The translations under genes were made by a program, and so were the position numbers. DNA of 64,000 bases from JANSWY01 sp965267245. Lineage in GTDB: Bacteria > Bacteroidota > Bacteroidia > Cytophagales > Cyclobacteriaceae. The notes below the pieces were generated by a model. That model worked only from the letters and a program-made list of their open reading frames with translations, was not told the origin of the DNA and ran no database searches. Where the stretch lies: positions 2,356,001-2,420,000 of the forward strand of contig OZ253939.1 of assembly GCA_965267245.1 (NCBI GenBank). The letters run 5' to 3'. Shown piece after piece: positions 8,746 through 18,158 of the stretch. The first letter of the stretch is position 1, and each line of letters starts with the position of its first letter.

Positions 8746-9702
8746 ATGCTAAAAAATTTAAAACCATTTCATTACTTAATTCTATTAATACTCCCATTGA
8801 ATCTCAGCGCTCAAAATGGAAAACTTCTGGAAGAACAAATTGTAGATTATTCCGATGCTTCCTTTGATAAACTCAAGTCAAAAGATTGGTTCGACCCAAT
8901 AGAGAAAAACACAAATCTCTTCAGCATTACTTATGAATCAGATGGATTGAAGATCACAGGATTCATGGCTAAACCAAATAAACCCGGAACATATCCAGTA
9001 GTTGTTTTTAACCGGGGAGGAAACCGGGATTTTGGTTCTTTAAAAGAGATTATGGCTACTTATATACTGGGGCGAATTGCGAGTTGGGGTTATGTAGTAG
9101 TGGCCAGCAATTACCGAGGTGGAGGAGGTAGTGAAGGAATGGAAGAATTCGGCGGTAAAGATGTCAATGATATTCTAAACCTGATTCCTATGCTTGCGAA
9201 CATCGAGGAAGCCGACACATCGAGAATGGGTATATATGGTTACAGTAGAGGCGGCTTGATGACATACAGAACTATTGCAGAAACCTGTGCTTTCAAAGCG
9301 GCAATAGTGGGTGCTGGTGTTGCCAATGCTTCAAGAAACATAGAAGAAAGACCCGATATGGAAGAGTATGTGTATGCCCAATTGATTCCAGATTATGAAA
9401 ACAACAAAGAAGAGGCACTAAAAGATAGATCTCCAATACTATGGACCGATGAATTTTGTGAAACGACTCCCATCATGTTGCTTCACGGCTCAGCAGATTG
9501 GCGTGTTTCTCCCGAAGACGCACTGGACATGGCTGTCCAATTATACAAAAACAAACACCCATTCAGGTTTCATTTTTATGAAGGTGGAGACCATGGTTTA
9601 ACTGAATACAGAGACAATACCTGGCATGAAATCAGAGCCTTCTTTGACCATTATGTAAGAGACCTAAACCCTCTTCCAAATATGGAGCCTCATGGAAAGT
9701 AA
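8746..9702 (+). CDS. Secreted alpha/beta hydrolase, prolyl-oligopeptidase S9-like
   Basis: 318 residues with a signal peptide (about 1-22, ending LSAQ). The catalytic triad can be read as Ser167 in GYSRGG, Asp251 in HGSADWRVS and His283 in EGGDHG. The spacing and the oxyanion region (VVFNRGGNRDFG) fit the S9C/dienelactone-hydrolase branch, so it is probably a periplasmic peptidase or esterase. The last 11 bases overlap the start of the SAP-domain gene, suggesting one transcript. Confidence 0.85.
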   Translation: MLKNLKPFHYLILLILPLNLSAQNGKLLEEQIVDYSDASFDKLKSKDWFDPIEKNTNLFSITYESDGLKITGFMAKPNKPGTYPVVVFNRGGNRDFGSLKEIMATYILGRIASWGYVVVASNYRGGGGSEGMEEFGGKDVNDILNLIPMLANIEEADTSRMGIYGYSRGGLMTYRTIAETCAFKAAIVGAGVANASRNIEERPDMEEYVYAQLIPDYENNKEEALKDRSPILWTDEFCETTPIMLLHGSADWRVSPEDALDMAVQLYKNKHPFRFHFYEGGDHGLTEYRDNTWHEIRAFFDHYVRDLNPLPNMEPHGK

Positions 9703-10291
9703 GCCCAAACTTGATAAGAATATATCGATTCAGGATTTCAAAGATTTTTACTGGTACAGGGAAGAGCTAGTTAATTTTTGTCGTGTAGAAGGACTGGCTA
9801 AAGTTGGCAGCAAATTGGAATTGGCAGAAAGAATAATTCAATACTTAAAAACTGGTAAAAAGACTGTCAAGTCAAAGGGGAATCGGCCAAGCTCGCGATT
9901 CGATTGGGGGAATGAAAAATTATCGCGTGATACAATCATCACAGATAATTACAAAAATACCGAAAACGTTAGGTCATTCATGGTTAAAGAAATTGGTACA
10001 CAGTTCAGGTTTAATGTGAAATTCATGAACTGGATGAAAACCGCTCAGGACAAAACATTAGGAGATGCCATTTGTAGATGGCAGGAACTCAATAATGAAG
10101 CAAAATCAAATAAATCTAAAAAAGATATTGCCCCACAATTTGAATATAATACCTACATCAGAGATTTCATGGAGGACAATCCTACAATAGGTCGAGAAGT
10201 AGCAATAGCTTGTTGGAAAATGAGAAAGGCAATGCGAGGTAACAACAAGTACAGAAAGTCTGACCTGGAATTATTACGAATATCTGAATAA
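9692..10291 (+). CDS. SAP-domain protein with DUF6434
   Basis: 199 residues. Residues about 12-55 form a SAP helix-extension-helix module (EELVNFCRVEGLAKVGSKLELAERI), a putative nucleic-acid-binding element. Residues about 68-130 match DUF6434 as I remember it (SRFDWGNEKLSRDTIITDN). The C-terminus is a short basic helical segment. The start overlaps the hydrolase gene by 11 nt. The family occurs scattered through many phyla with no established role. Confidence 0.75.
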   Translation: MESKPKLDKNISIQDFKDFYWYREELVNFCRVEGLAKVGSKLELAERIIQYLKTGKKTVKSKGNRPSSRFDWGNEKLSRDTIITDNYKNTENVRSFMVKEIGTQFRFNVKFMNWMKTAQDKTLGDAICRWQELNNEAKSNKSKKDIAPQFEYNTYIRDFMEDNPTIGREVAIACWKMRKAMRGNNKYRKSDLELLRISE

Positions 10292-10306
10292 TTTAAATGC
10301 ATTTCT

Positions 10307-10340
10307 GGAAAATAAAAAGGCCACCATTTCTGGCAGCCTT
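10307..10340 (-). terminator. Intrinsic terminator of the nuoI-N/purF transcript
   Basis: Read on the minus strand, AAGGCTGCCA, loop GAAA, TGGTGGCCTT forms a 10-bp stem (two G-U wobbles in RNA) with a GNRA tetraloop, followed by TTTATTTT. It begins 20 nt after the purF stop. Confidence 0.75.
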
Positions 10341-10360
10341 ACTACTGTCTCAATTATTTT

Positions 10361-12247
10361 TTAGTACGCTCTTACAGCAACTCCTTTCATGAAATTCATA
10401 AAGGCTTTGTTGACTACTCTGTTTCCACCTCTGGTGGGGTAATCTCCGGTGAAATACCAGTCACCCAGGTGTCCGGGACAAGCTTTATGTAGATTATCAA
10501 CAGTTTGGTAAACTACTTCAAGCTCAGCCTTCATGTGTTTTGGTCTGACGATATCCGCAATCTTATGAGAGACCTCATCATAGGTAAAAGGTTCATAGAT
10601 CTTCTTCACGTAATTCTCCTGATCCGGATTTCCTTCATTAGCAGCACATAGGTCATAGACTTCATCCAGAATATACTCCATACCTCTTTCCTCAAGAAGC
10701 GCCAATGCTGCTCTGAATGCTACAAATTCCTTCATCTTGCTCATGTCAATGCCATAACAATCCGGGAATCTAATTTGTGGTGCTGAGGAAACGATTACGA
10801 CTTTCTTTGGCTCTAATCTGTCTAACAGCGTCAATATGCTTTTCTCCAGGGTAGTTCCCCGTACGATACTATCATCTATGACCACAAGTGTATCCTTATG
10901 CTTATTGATCACCTCATAAGTGGTGTCATATACATGGGAAACCAACTCATCCCGATGCTCATCATCAGTGATAAATGTTCTCAGCTTAGCATCTTTCAAT
11001 ACCAGCTTCTCTACCCTTGGACGGAACGAAAGGACTTCTTCCAGTGTATCACCTGTTGGTTTCTCGTCTAGGATATGGTCTTTCCTTTTATTGATCAAAA
11101 ACTTATCAATACCAGACATCAACCCAAGAAATGAAGTTTCTGCGGTATTGGGGATATAAGAAAATACTGCATTCTTAAGATCCCTGTTGATTGACTTCAA
11201 TACCTGAGGAATCAACAATTGCCCCAACAGTCTTCTCTCCCTGTAAATATCCGGATCAGTTCCTCTTGAGAAATAAATCCTTTCAAACGAACAGGACTTT
11301 TTCTCCAGTGGTTTGATATATTCACCCTGGTGGTAATGACCATCCTTATCGACTACAAGTGCATGCCCTGGTGCAATCTCCTTAATTTCATCATACTCAC
11401 AGCCAAATGCGGTTTTTATGGCAGGCTTCTCTGAAGCCACAACCACTACCTCCTCGTCTGCATAATAATAAGCGGGTCTGATCCCTGCTGGATCTCTCGC
11501 TATAAAGCTTGCACCATAACCTACCATGCCAGCCATCGTATATCCACCATCAAAGTCCTTGGCTGCACGCTTTAGGATTTTGATCATGTCCAGCTCATCC
11601 TCAATAATATCTGTGATCTCCTGATTGCTCAGTTGGTTTTTATACTTATCAAATACGGCCTGGTTTCCTTCATCCAGGAAATGGCCTATTTTTTCCATTA
11701 CCGTTACGGTATCCACTTTCTCCTTAGGGTGCTGACCAAGCTCTACAAGTTTATCAAATAAGGTATCTACGTTGGTCATGTTAAAGTTTCCTGCCACTAC
11801 CAGGTTTCTGCTTCTCCAATTATTTTGTCTCAGGAAAGGATGACAGTTTTCAATGCTGTTTTTACCATGTGTCCCATAACGCAAATGGCCCAACCAAACC
11901 TCGCCAGTAAATCCGTAGTTTTGTTTGAGCCATTTCTCATCCATGTACATTTCTTTGCCTTCCTTCTGGGCCTTCCGGTACTTCTTCCCAATTTTCTGGA
12001 AGATGTCCTCGATAGGCCTGGGGTCGACGGTTCGGTACCTACTGATATAGCGATACCCGGGTTCCATGTTTAGCTTAATGTTTGCAATACCTACACCATC
12101 CTGGCCTCTGTTATGCTGCTTCTGCATCAATAGATACATTTTGTTCACTGCATAGGTAGGCGTCTTGTATTTATCGATGTAATACTGGAGGGGCTTTCTT
12201 AACCTTAAAAAAGCAATTCCACATTCATGCTTGATCGCATCACTCAT
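10361..12247 (-). CDS. purF: Amidophosphoribosyltransferase-family protein (PurF-like, long form)
   Basis: 628 residues, longer than the usual 465-510 of PurF; long forms are common in Bacteroidota. An eight-residue propeptide precedes Cys9 (HE-CGIAF), the expected N-terminal nucleophile of a class II glutamine amidotransferase. The RGQDG, GHLRYGTHG and NCHPF segments support that domain. The C-terminal phosphoribosyltransferase half has the PRPP loop VVIDDSIVRGTT. It would catalyse the first step of purine synthesis, PRPP plus glutamine to phosphoribosylamine. It lies 12 nt after nuoN and is probably on the same transcript. Bacteroidota often carry a second, standard PurF, so the exact role is not certain. 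Confidence 0.8.
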   Translation of the reverse strand: MSDAIKHECGIAFLRLRKPLQYYIDKYKTPTYAVNKMYLLMQKQHNRGQDGVGIANIKLNMEPGYRYISRYRTVDPRPIEDIFQKIGKKYRKAQKEGKEMYMDEKWLKQNYGFTGEVWLGHLRYGTHGKNSIENCHPFLRQNNWRSRNLVVAGNFNMTNVDTLFDKLVELGQHPKEKVDTVTVMEKIGHFLDEGNQAVFDKYKNQLSNQEITDIIEDELDMIKILKRAAKDFDGGYTMAGMVGYGASFIARDPAGIRPAYYYADEEVVVVASEKPAIKTAFGCEYDEIKEIAPGHALVVDKDGHYHQGEYIKPLEKKSCSFERIYFSRGTDPDIYRERRLLGQLLIPQVLKSINRDLKNAVFSYIPNTAETSFLGLMSGIDKFLINKRKDHILDEKPTGDTLEEVLSFRPRVEKLVLKDAKLRTFITDDEHRDELVSHVYDTTYEVINKHKDTLVVIDDSIVRGTTLEKSILTLLDRLEPKKVVIVSSAPQIRFPDCYGIDMSKMKEFVAFRAALALLEERGMEYILDEVYDLCAANEGNPDQENYVKKIYEPFTYDEVSHKIADIVRPKHMKAELEVVYQTVDNLHKACPGHLGDWYFTGDYPTRGGNRVVNKAFMNFMKGVAVRAY

Positions 12248-12259
12248 CCTGGAGAAGTT

Positions 12260-13723
12260 CTAGTAGTTACTTAATTTAATTGAATTTATTAGCTCTGTCA
12301 ATATTTCGGGTCTAAGAAAAACTATCAACAACTGCAAAATTAAAAAAGTTGCGAATAGAAGTTCAATTTTCGACGGTGATTGTCGCAAACTGTTGTTAAA
12401 CTCTTTATTTTTTATGAAGAGATAGTAAGGCATCTTCAAATAATACACCAATGAAATGGCCGCATTAAAGATTGCCACCCCCAGAATTGTGGCAAAGAAA
12501 GGGTCCTTAGAATTGCTATAAATTTCATAAAAAGAAGCAAAAACAAGCAATTTAGCAGTAAATCCCGCTGTAGGTGGTAAACCTGTAAGCGCAATCATCA
12601 CTACAACCATTAAAAGTCCCGGTATCCACAACTGCTTCCCTACTCCTGCCAGGTCTTTAATGTTCTCCAGTCCCTCGTTTTCAAATAGTTGTACAAGGTA
12701 AAAAGCCCCCAGGTTCATGAAAATGTAAATTGATGTATAAAAGATCACTGATTCAAATGCCACATCTGATTGTGCCACCAAACCTAAAATCAAAAATCCT
12801 GAATGAGCAATTGATGAATACGCGAGTAGTCTTCTCGGATTACTTTGCCATAATGCTGAGAAGTTACCAATTGAAATGGTCACCATCGCAATTACAGCCA
12901 GTACTTTTATCCACGTTTCATTTAAGAACCAAGTGGAGTATATCAGCAAATGCATTAAAAATCCAATAGCTGCGATTTTTGGAACTGTAGATAAAAAAGC
13001 TGCAACAACAGTTGGAGCCCCTTCATAGGCCTGTGGTGTCCAAATGTGAAAAGGTATCGCTGACAATTTGAAAAGGATTCCTGCTAAAAACATGATCAGG
13101 GGAACAAACAGGATCTGCTGATTTTCCAAAATCAATGATATTTCTGCGATATCCAGAGAACCAGTAAACCCATATAACAAGCTGATGCCGTACAACATCA
13201 CACCTGAAGAGATCGCTCCAAACAATAAATACTTTATTCCCCCCTCAAATCCTCTCTTATTCTTATTGAAAGTCACCAAAACATAAGAGGAGATAGATAT
13301 TACTTCTATCGCAACATAAAATAGGAGCAGATGTCTGACTGCAATTAGAAAACACCCGCCAAGTGTTATCGCCAGCATAATTACTGCATACTCTCCAGAC
13401 CCGCCAAGCTTTTTATCTGAGGAAAACGAAAAAAATACAATTAATCCGACTGCCAGAAGCATCAGGAGCTTCATAAATCGCTGGAAACTGCCTATGTAGA
13501 GCATCCCGTTAAACAACAGGCTCTCATCCTTCATATCGATCAGTAAATATGCTGCCACTACCACTATTGCCAGCATCAATCCTAATTTCAATCTTCTACG
13601 ACCATCCGGATAAATCAGGTCTGCTATGGTAATAAGGATAATTCCGAATACAATTGTCAGTTCTGGTAATAAGAATCCGAGTCCTTCAGAAATACCATTA
13701 AGTTTCTCTGAAATATTCATCAT
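12260..13723 (-). CDS. nuoN: NADH-quinone oxidoreductase subunit N
   Basis: 487 residues, normal length, with about 14 membrane helices and the proton-antiporter family core (PFHIWTPQAYEGAPT, YSSIAHSGF, GLPPTAGFTAKL). NuoN is one of three antiporter-like proton channels in the membrane arm of complex I. Its start overlaps the nuoM stop by 4 nt. It closes the nuoI-N run, and purF follows after 12 nt. Confidence 0.96.
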   Translation of the reverse strand: MMNISEKLNGISEGLGFLLPELTIVFGIILITIADLIYPDGRRRLKLGLMLAIVVVAAYLLIDMKDESLLFNGMLYIGSFQRFMKLLMLLAVGLIVFFSFSSDKKLGGSGEYAVIMLAITLGGCFLIAVRHLLLFYVAIEVISISSYVLVTFNKNKRGFEGGIKYLLFGAISSGVMLYGISLLYGFTGSLDIAEISLILENQQILFVPLIMFLAGILFKLSAIPFHIWTPQAYEGAPTVVAAFLSTVPKIAAIGFLMHLLIYSTWFLNETWIKVLAVIAMVTISIGNFSALWQSNPRRLLAYSSIAHSGFLILGLVAQSDVAFESVIFYTSIYIFMNLGAFYLVQLFENEGLENIKDLAGVGKQLWIPGLLMVVVMIALTGLPPTAGFTAKLLVFASFYEIYSNSKDPFFATILGVAIFNAAISLVYYLKMPYYLFIKNKEFNNSLRQSPSKIELLFATFLILQLLIVFLRPEILTELINSIKLSNY

Positions 13724-15363
13724 TTGAAATTTAATGCATCAAGATTCTGAACTCCTCGCTGACTCACAAATTCTATCCAGGAAGTAACTGATTCTGCAAT
13801 GGGGTCAAGCAGCAGGCCAGGAAAAATCCCAAAAAGAATAGCCATTACTAATAGAGGTGCGAACATGATCCATTCTCTTACTTTTAAATCAACCATCTCA
13901 GATTCCCACTCTACATACCGTACCCAGTATTTCCCCAAAAACATCCTTTGAAGTGTCCACAGATAATATGCTGCGGTGATAAGTAACCCAAGTGTCGCTA
14001 CAATTGTCATCCACCTTGGCAAAATGCTGTTTACCTCTGCACTGTTGAATGCACCTAAAAAAACCAGAACCTCACCAACAAAGCCAGACAAACCCGGCAA
14101 ACCCAGTGAACCAAAGAAAATAACAACCACTACAAAAGTATAGTGAGGCATCTGGGCCCCTAATCCGCTGTAGTTCTTAATTTTTCTGTCATGTGTTCTG
14201 TCATATATCACACCTGCAATCAAGAATAATGCAGCTGATAGAATTCCGTGACTAAACATTTGAAAGATTGCTCCATTCACCGCTTCAGCAGTCAATGCAG
14301 CAATACCCAACATCACATAGCCCATGTGCGAAACTGAAGAGTAAGCTATCAGCTTTTTAATATCTTTTTGAGACATGGCAGTAAGGCCTGCATAAATAAT
14401 GGCAACCACTCCAAACAGTGCTATCCAGTACCCGTATGAATAGGCTCCCTCAGGAAATATCGAATAGGCAATCCTGAAAAACCCATACCCTCCTATTTTC
14501 AAAAGAATTCCTGCCAGAATTACTGAAATAGGAGTTGGTGCCTCTACATGAGCGTCAGGCAACCAGGTGTGTACCGGAACAGCGGGTAACTTGATAGCAA
14601 AACCAATAAAAACTGAAAGGAAAGCCCACAACCTTATTGGAATACCAAAAAGTGAAAGGTCACTGGAAAGCGAAAAAACTGATCCATCTATGTAATTGGC
14701 AGGGTCCATCATATGAATCAGGTTGAATGTATGGACCGTCACATCTGTTTTGGTTGGGTCAATCACTGAGAGGTTCAAACCAATCATGACCACCAGAATA
14801 AACAAAGAACCAATCAAAGTATAGATAAAAAACTTTATTGACGCATAACTTCTGCGTTCACCACCCCATATTCCAATTAAGAAATACATGGGTAATAACA
14901 TGAACTCGAAGAACAGGTAAAACAAAAAGAAATCAAGAGCCACGAAGCAACCCATGATTGAAGATGAGAGCAGCAGATAAAGTGCGAAATACCCCTTCTG
15001 ACTTTTGGTCACGTTCCAGGAAGAGATCGCCCCAATTACCAGTATTATTCCGGAAAGCAACACCATCAAAACGCTGAGCCCATCTACACCCACCAGGTAT
15101 TCAATCGATAGAATACCCATAGAACCCAAATCAAGTGATATCCAGCTGTATTTTTCCAGGAACTGAAAAGAATTTTCAGTAATAGAAGTATATGCAATCG
15201 ACTTGAAATTCAGGAAGATAATAACTGCAACCAAACATTGTATGCTCGTAAGGATCAAAGTAATGTACTTGAAATAACCACCCAGCCTATCTGGGAGGAG
15301 CATTGTAACCAGTGATCCGGCCAATGGTAAAAAAATCAATAGTGAAATCAGGTAGTTACTCAT
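13720..15363 (-). CDS. nuoM: NADH-quinone oxidoreductase subunit M
   Basis: 547 residues with about 14 membrane helices. Family signatures include YLVGVDGLSVLMV, FFEFMLLPMYFLIGIWGG (with the conserved Glu), PAVPVHTWLPDAHVEAPT and YSSVSHMGYVMLGI. Antiporter-like proton-pumping subunit of complex I. It is 4 nt from nuoL and overlaps nuoN. Confidence 0.96.
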   Translation of the reverse strand: MSNYLISLLIFLPLAGSLVTMLLPDRLGGYFKYITLILTSIQCLVAVIIFLNFKSIAYTSITENSFQFLEKYSWISLDLGSMGILSIEYLVGVDGLSVLMVLLSGIILVIGAISSWNVTKSQKGYFALYLLLSSSIMGCFVALDFFLFYLFFEFMLLPMYFLIGIWGGERRSYASIKFFIYTLIGSLFILVVMIGLNLSVIDPTKTDVTVHTFNLIHMMDPANYIDGSVFSLSSDLSLFGIPIRLWAFLSVFIGFAIKLPAVPVHTWLPDAHVEAPTPISVILAGILLKIGGYGFFRIAYSIFPEGAYSYGYWIALFGVVAIIYAGLTAMSQKDIKKLIAYSSVSHMGYVMLGIAALTAEAVNGAIFQMFSHGILSAALFLIAGVIYDRTHDRKIKNYSGLGAQMPHYTFVVVVIFFGSLGLPGLSGFVGEVLVFLGAFNSAEVNSILPRWMTIVATLGLLITAAYYLWTLQRMFLGKYWVRYVEWESEMVDLKVREWIMFAPLLVMAILFGIFPGLLLDPIAESVTSWIEFVSQRGVQNLDALNFK

Positions 15364-15367
15364 CTAC

Positions 15368-17338
15368 TTAAAAATATTTTACCCATATAATAATCAGGGA
15401 TAACCCTATTAATGCCCAAATAAATTGCATTTGTACCTGGCGCGATTGAATCCGTCTTGTCACCTGGCCGATTCCACCTGCAAACCTAGCAATCAAATTA
15501 ACAATTCCGTCTACGAAATGCATATCCAACATGCCCACCAGGTGTGCACCCACCACCTGCAAAACCCCAATAGTTTTAACCGTTTTGTCTACAACCTTCT
15601 CATCAAAAGCAGCAACCAATGAGGACAATCTTTCAAAACTTCTTATAAAAAGTAGCTGGTAGATTTCATTCAGCTTCCAACTGTCATGAAGATATTGATA
15701 AAAAGACCTTGTAAATGCAAAATCAGGTTCATACTGGCTTGCATAATTGCTTCTGGGTCCAAAATACAAGTACGCAATTGCCAAACCACTCAATGCCAGC
15801 AAACCACTGATCATTCTAAACAAAAAATGCAATTCATGAGATCTCTCCAGCATACCAACCGAAGAGAAATTCAGGGTTTGTAGTATATCATCAATGTACA
15901 GAGTAGCTGTACCGAAAGGATTCAGTGAAAACGCAAGCCCAAATGAACCAATCGCCAAGACAATCAAAGGGACCGATTGCAAAATATGTTCTTTACCGAT
16001 TTTTGAAAGATCAATTCTGGATTTACCAAAAAACACTAATACTAACAATCTGCCAATATAAATAGCCGTCAGAAATGCTGTGATGATGGCCAAATCAGGA
16101 ACCACGAAATACCACATTCCTTTGGCTTCTGCCCAAACAAAAGCATTGGTAATGATAGCATCTTTACTTAAAAACCCTGAAAAGAAAGGCAATCCTGCCA
16201 ATGCCATACCGGCAATAACAAATGCAAAAAAAGTGACTGGGAGTTTTTTCCTTAGACCACCCATCCACCGCATATCCTGGGGATCAAATCCCTCTGAATG
16301 CATCTGATGCAATGAATGAATTACCGCTCCAGCGCTTAAAAAAAGACATGCTTTGAAGAATGCATGTGTGGTAAGGTGGAAAATTGCCATATCAGGAGTT
16401 CCTACTCCTATAGCGACCATCATGTACCCCAATTGAGAAACAGTGGAATAAGCCAGTACTTTTTTAATATCATGCTGAAATAATGCAGTACACCCGGCAA
16501 GAATGGCTGTTAGTACCCCTACGAAAGCAGCTGTATCTAATACAATCGGATCCAACAACACAAACCCTCTGGCCAACAAAAATATCCCCGCGGCTACCAT
16601 GGTTGCAGCATGTATTAGAGCGGATACAGGAGTGGGACCTTCCATAGCATCTGGAAGCCACACAAACAACGGAAATTGGGCAGATTTACCAATTGCCCCC
16701 AACAATAATCCGAAACCTGCAATAACCATCCAGGTGTTCCATTCAATTGTTAAAGAAGCAATGTCTTCGAAATATAATGTACCCAATTCTGAGTAGATAA
16801 TTAAAATGGCAATCAAGACGCCAATATCTCCAATGCGGTTAACAATAAATGCTTTTCTGGCCGCTTGAGCAGCACTGTCTTTCGTGAACCAAAATCCGAT
16901 GAGCAAGTAACTTGAAAATCCGACTAGTTCCCAGCACACAAAAAGTTGCAACAGGTTATTGGCGGTTACAAGTCCAAGCATTGAAAAAGTAAACAAGCCA
17001 AGGAATCCATAATACTTTCCAATCGCTTCATCATTCTTCATGTATTCCATTGAGAAAAGATGAACCAGAAATGACACCACTGAGACCACCACCAATAAAA
17101 GAGCAGTTAGTGGGTTAAGTAAAAGTCCAGGTTTAATATCCTTCATCCAATTAAAAGTGACCTGCGTGGTTGTATCCAAATCACCTGAGAAAAAGACATA
17201 TAAGGATAGGATCATCGTAATCCCCAAAATGCTGGTTCCTACTATTGAAATAGACCAATTGGATCTCCATAGTAGGCCGAATGGGAGTACCGCCAATGGT
17301 AGTAATATGATAAGATATATGAGAATCGGGTTATCCAT
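15368..17338 (-). CDS. nuoL: NADH-quinone oxidoreductase subunit L
   Basis: 656 residues. Sixteen or so membrane helices, the conserved LFVCWELVGFSSYLLIGFW and PLFVWLPDAMEGPTPVSALIHAATMVAAGI regions, and the C-terminal extension that in complex I forms the lateral helix along the membrane arm (about residues 540-656). Distal proton channel of complex I. Overlaps nuoK by one base. Confidence 0.96.
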   Translation of the reverse strand: MDNPILIYLIILLPLAVLPFGLLWRSNWSISIVGTSILGITMILSLYVFFSGDLDTTTQVTFNWMKDIKPGLLLNPLTALLLVVVSVVSFLVHLFSMEYMKNDEAIGKYYGFLGLFTFSMLGLVTANNLLQLFVCWELVGFSSYLLIGFWFTKDSAAQAARKAFIVNRIGDIGVLIAILIIYSELGTLYFEDIASLTIEWNTWMVIAGFGLLLGAIGKSAQFPLFVWLPDAMEGPTPVSALIHAATMVAAGIFLLARGFVLLDPIVLDTAAFVGVLTAILAGCTALFQHDIKKVLAYSTVSQLGYMMVAIGVGTPDMAIFHLTTHAFFKACLFLSAGAVIHSLHQMHSEGFDPQDMRWMGGLRKKLPVTFFAFVIAGMALAGLPFFSGFLSKDAIITNAFVWAEAKGMWYFVVPDLAIITAFLTAIYIGRLLVLVFFGKSRIDLSKIGKEHILQSVPLIVLAIGSFGLAFSLNPFGTATLYIDDILQTLNFSSVGMLERSHELHFLFRMISGLLALSGLAIAYLYFGPRSNYASQYEPDFAFTRSFYQYLHDSWKLNEIYQLLFIRSFERLSSLVAAFDEKVVDKTVKTIGVLQVVGAHLVGMLDMHFVDGIVNLIARFAGGIGQVTRRIQSRQVQMQFIWALIGLSLIIIWVKYF

Positions 17339-17643
17339 TAGTCTTTTAATTCTACCACCTGATCGATATCAGAAGTTTTATAATGCTGGTATATTTTTAA
17401 AATAATCGCCAGGGCTACTGCTGCTTCACAAGCAGCTATCACCATTACAAAAACACTAAAGAACTGGCCATTCACATCCTGTTCATACAATTTACTAAAG
17501 CCTACAAAGTTTATATTGGCCGCATTGAGCATTAGCTCAATCCCCATCAAAACCATGATCACATTTTTTCGAGAGACGGCAATAATGAATCCAATGATAA
17601 ATATTATTGCCGATAGGTAGATAAAGTGTTCAATCGGAATCAT
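17338..17643 (-). CDS. nuoK: NADH-quinone oxidoreductase subunit K
   Basis: 101 residues, the standard NuoK length, with three membrane helices. The conserved membrane Glu residues are visible in MGIELMLNAANINF and ACEAAVALAI. The start overlaps nuoJ by 4 nt and the stop shares a base with nuoL. Confidence 0.96.
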   Translation of the reverse strand: MIPIEHFIYLSAIIFIIGFIIAVSRKNVIMVLMGIELMLNAANINFVGFSKLYEQDVNGQFFSVFVMVIAACEAAVALAIILKIYQHYKTSDIDQVVELKD

Positions 17644-18158
17644 TCTTTTACCTCCTCCTTTTTACTATTCGCGATAAATGCCGCACCGATCAATGCAATT
17701 AGTAATAGTACAGCTACCAGTTCAAATGAAAGTACATGATCAGCAATCAAGGACACTCCCAGCGCTTCAGTTTGATAGAAATCTGTTTTTGTTGTTTCAA
17801 TCGGTGAACTGGTTATGTTATTATTAATGTAGTCAATCAAACCAAGCAACCCGGCTATTCCGAGGATGATAGCTGTCGCCACATTATGGAAACCGGTTTC
17901 AATCTGTTTTGATGAGATCCTATTGGTGAGCATAATCCCAAATATGAGTAATACCAGAATACCCCCTACGTAGATCATGATTTGAGAAACTGCCACGAAT
18001 TCAGCACCTGCTATTACAAAAATTGCTGCTACACTTAAAAAAACTCCAATTAGTAAGAATGCTGCATGCATTAAATTTCTGGTGAGGAAAATTCCCAGAG
18101 CAGAAAAGATTGCAATCGCAGCAAAAAAATAAAACAAATATACAGGCACTTGTTCCAC
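17640..18158 (-). CDS. nuoJ: NADH-quinone oxidoreductase subunit J
   Basis: 172 residues with five membrane helices. The FLLIGVFLSVAAIFVIAGAEF and MIYVGGILVLLIFGIML segments are typical NuoJ, and the latter includes the flexible third helix implicated in coupling. It overlaps nuoI by one base and nuoK by four. Confidence 0.95.
   Translation of the reverse strand: MEQVPVYLFYFFAAIAIFSALGIFLTRNLMHAAFLLIGVFLSVAAIFVIAGAEFVAVSQIMIYVGGILVLLIFGIMLTNRISSKQIETGFHNVATAIILGIAGLLGLIDYINNNITSSPIETTKTDFYQTEALGVSLIADHVLSFELVAVLLLIALIGAAFIANSKKEEVKE

Noticed and set aside
16470..16796. Open frames on both strands within nuoL
   Set aside because: Frame shadows of a well-conserved gene.
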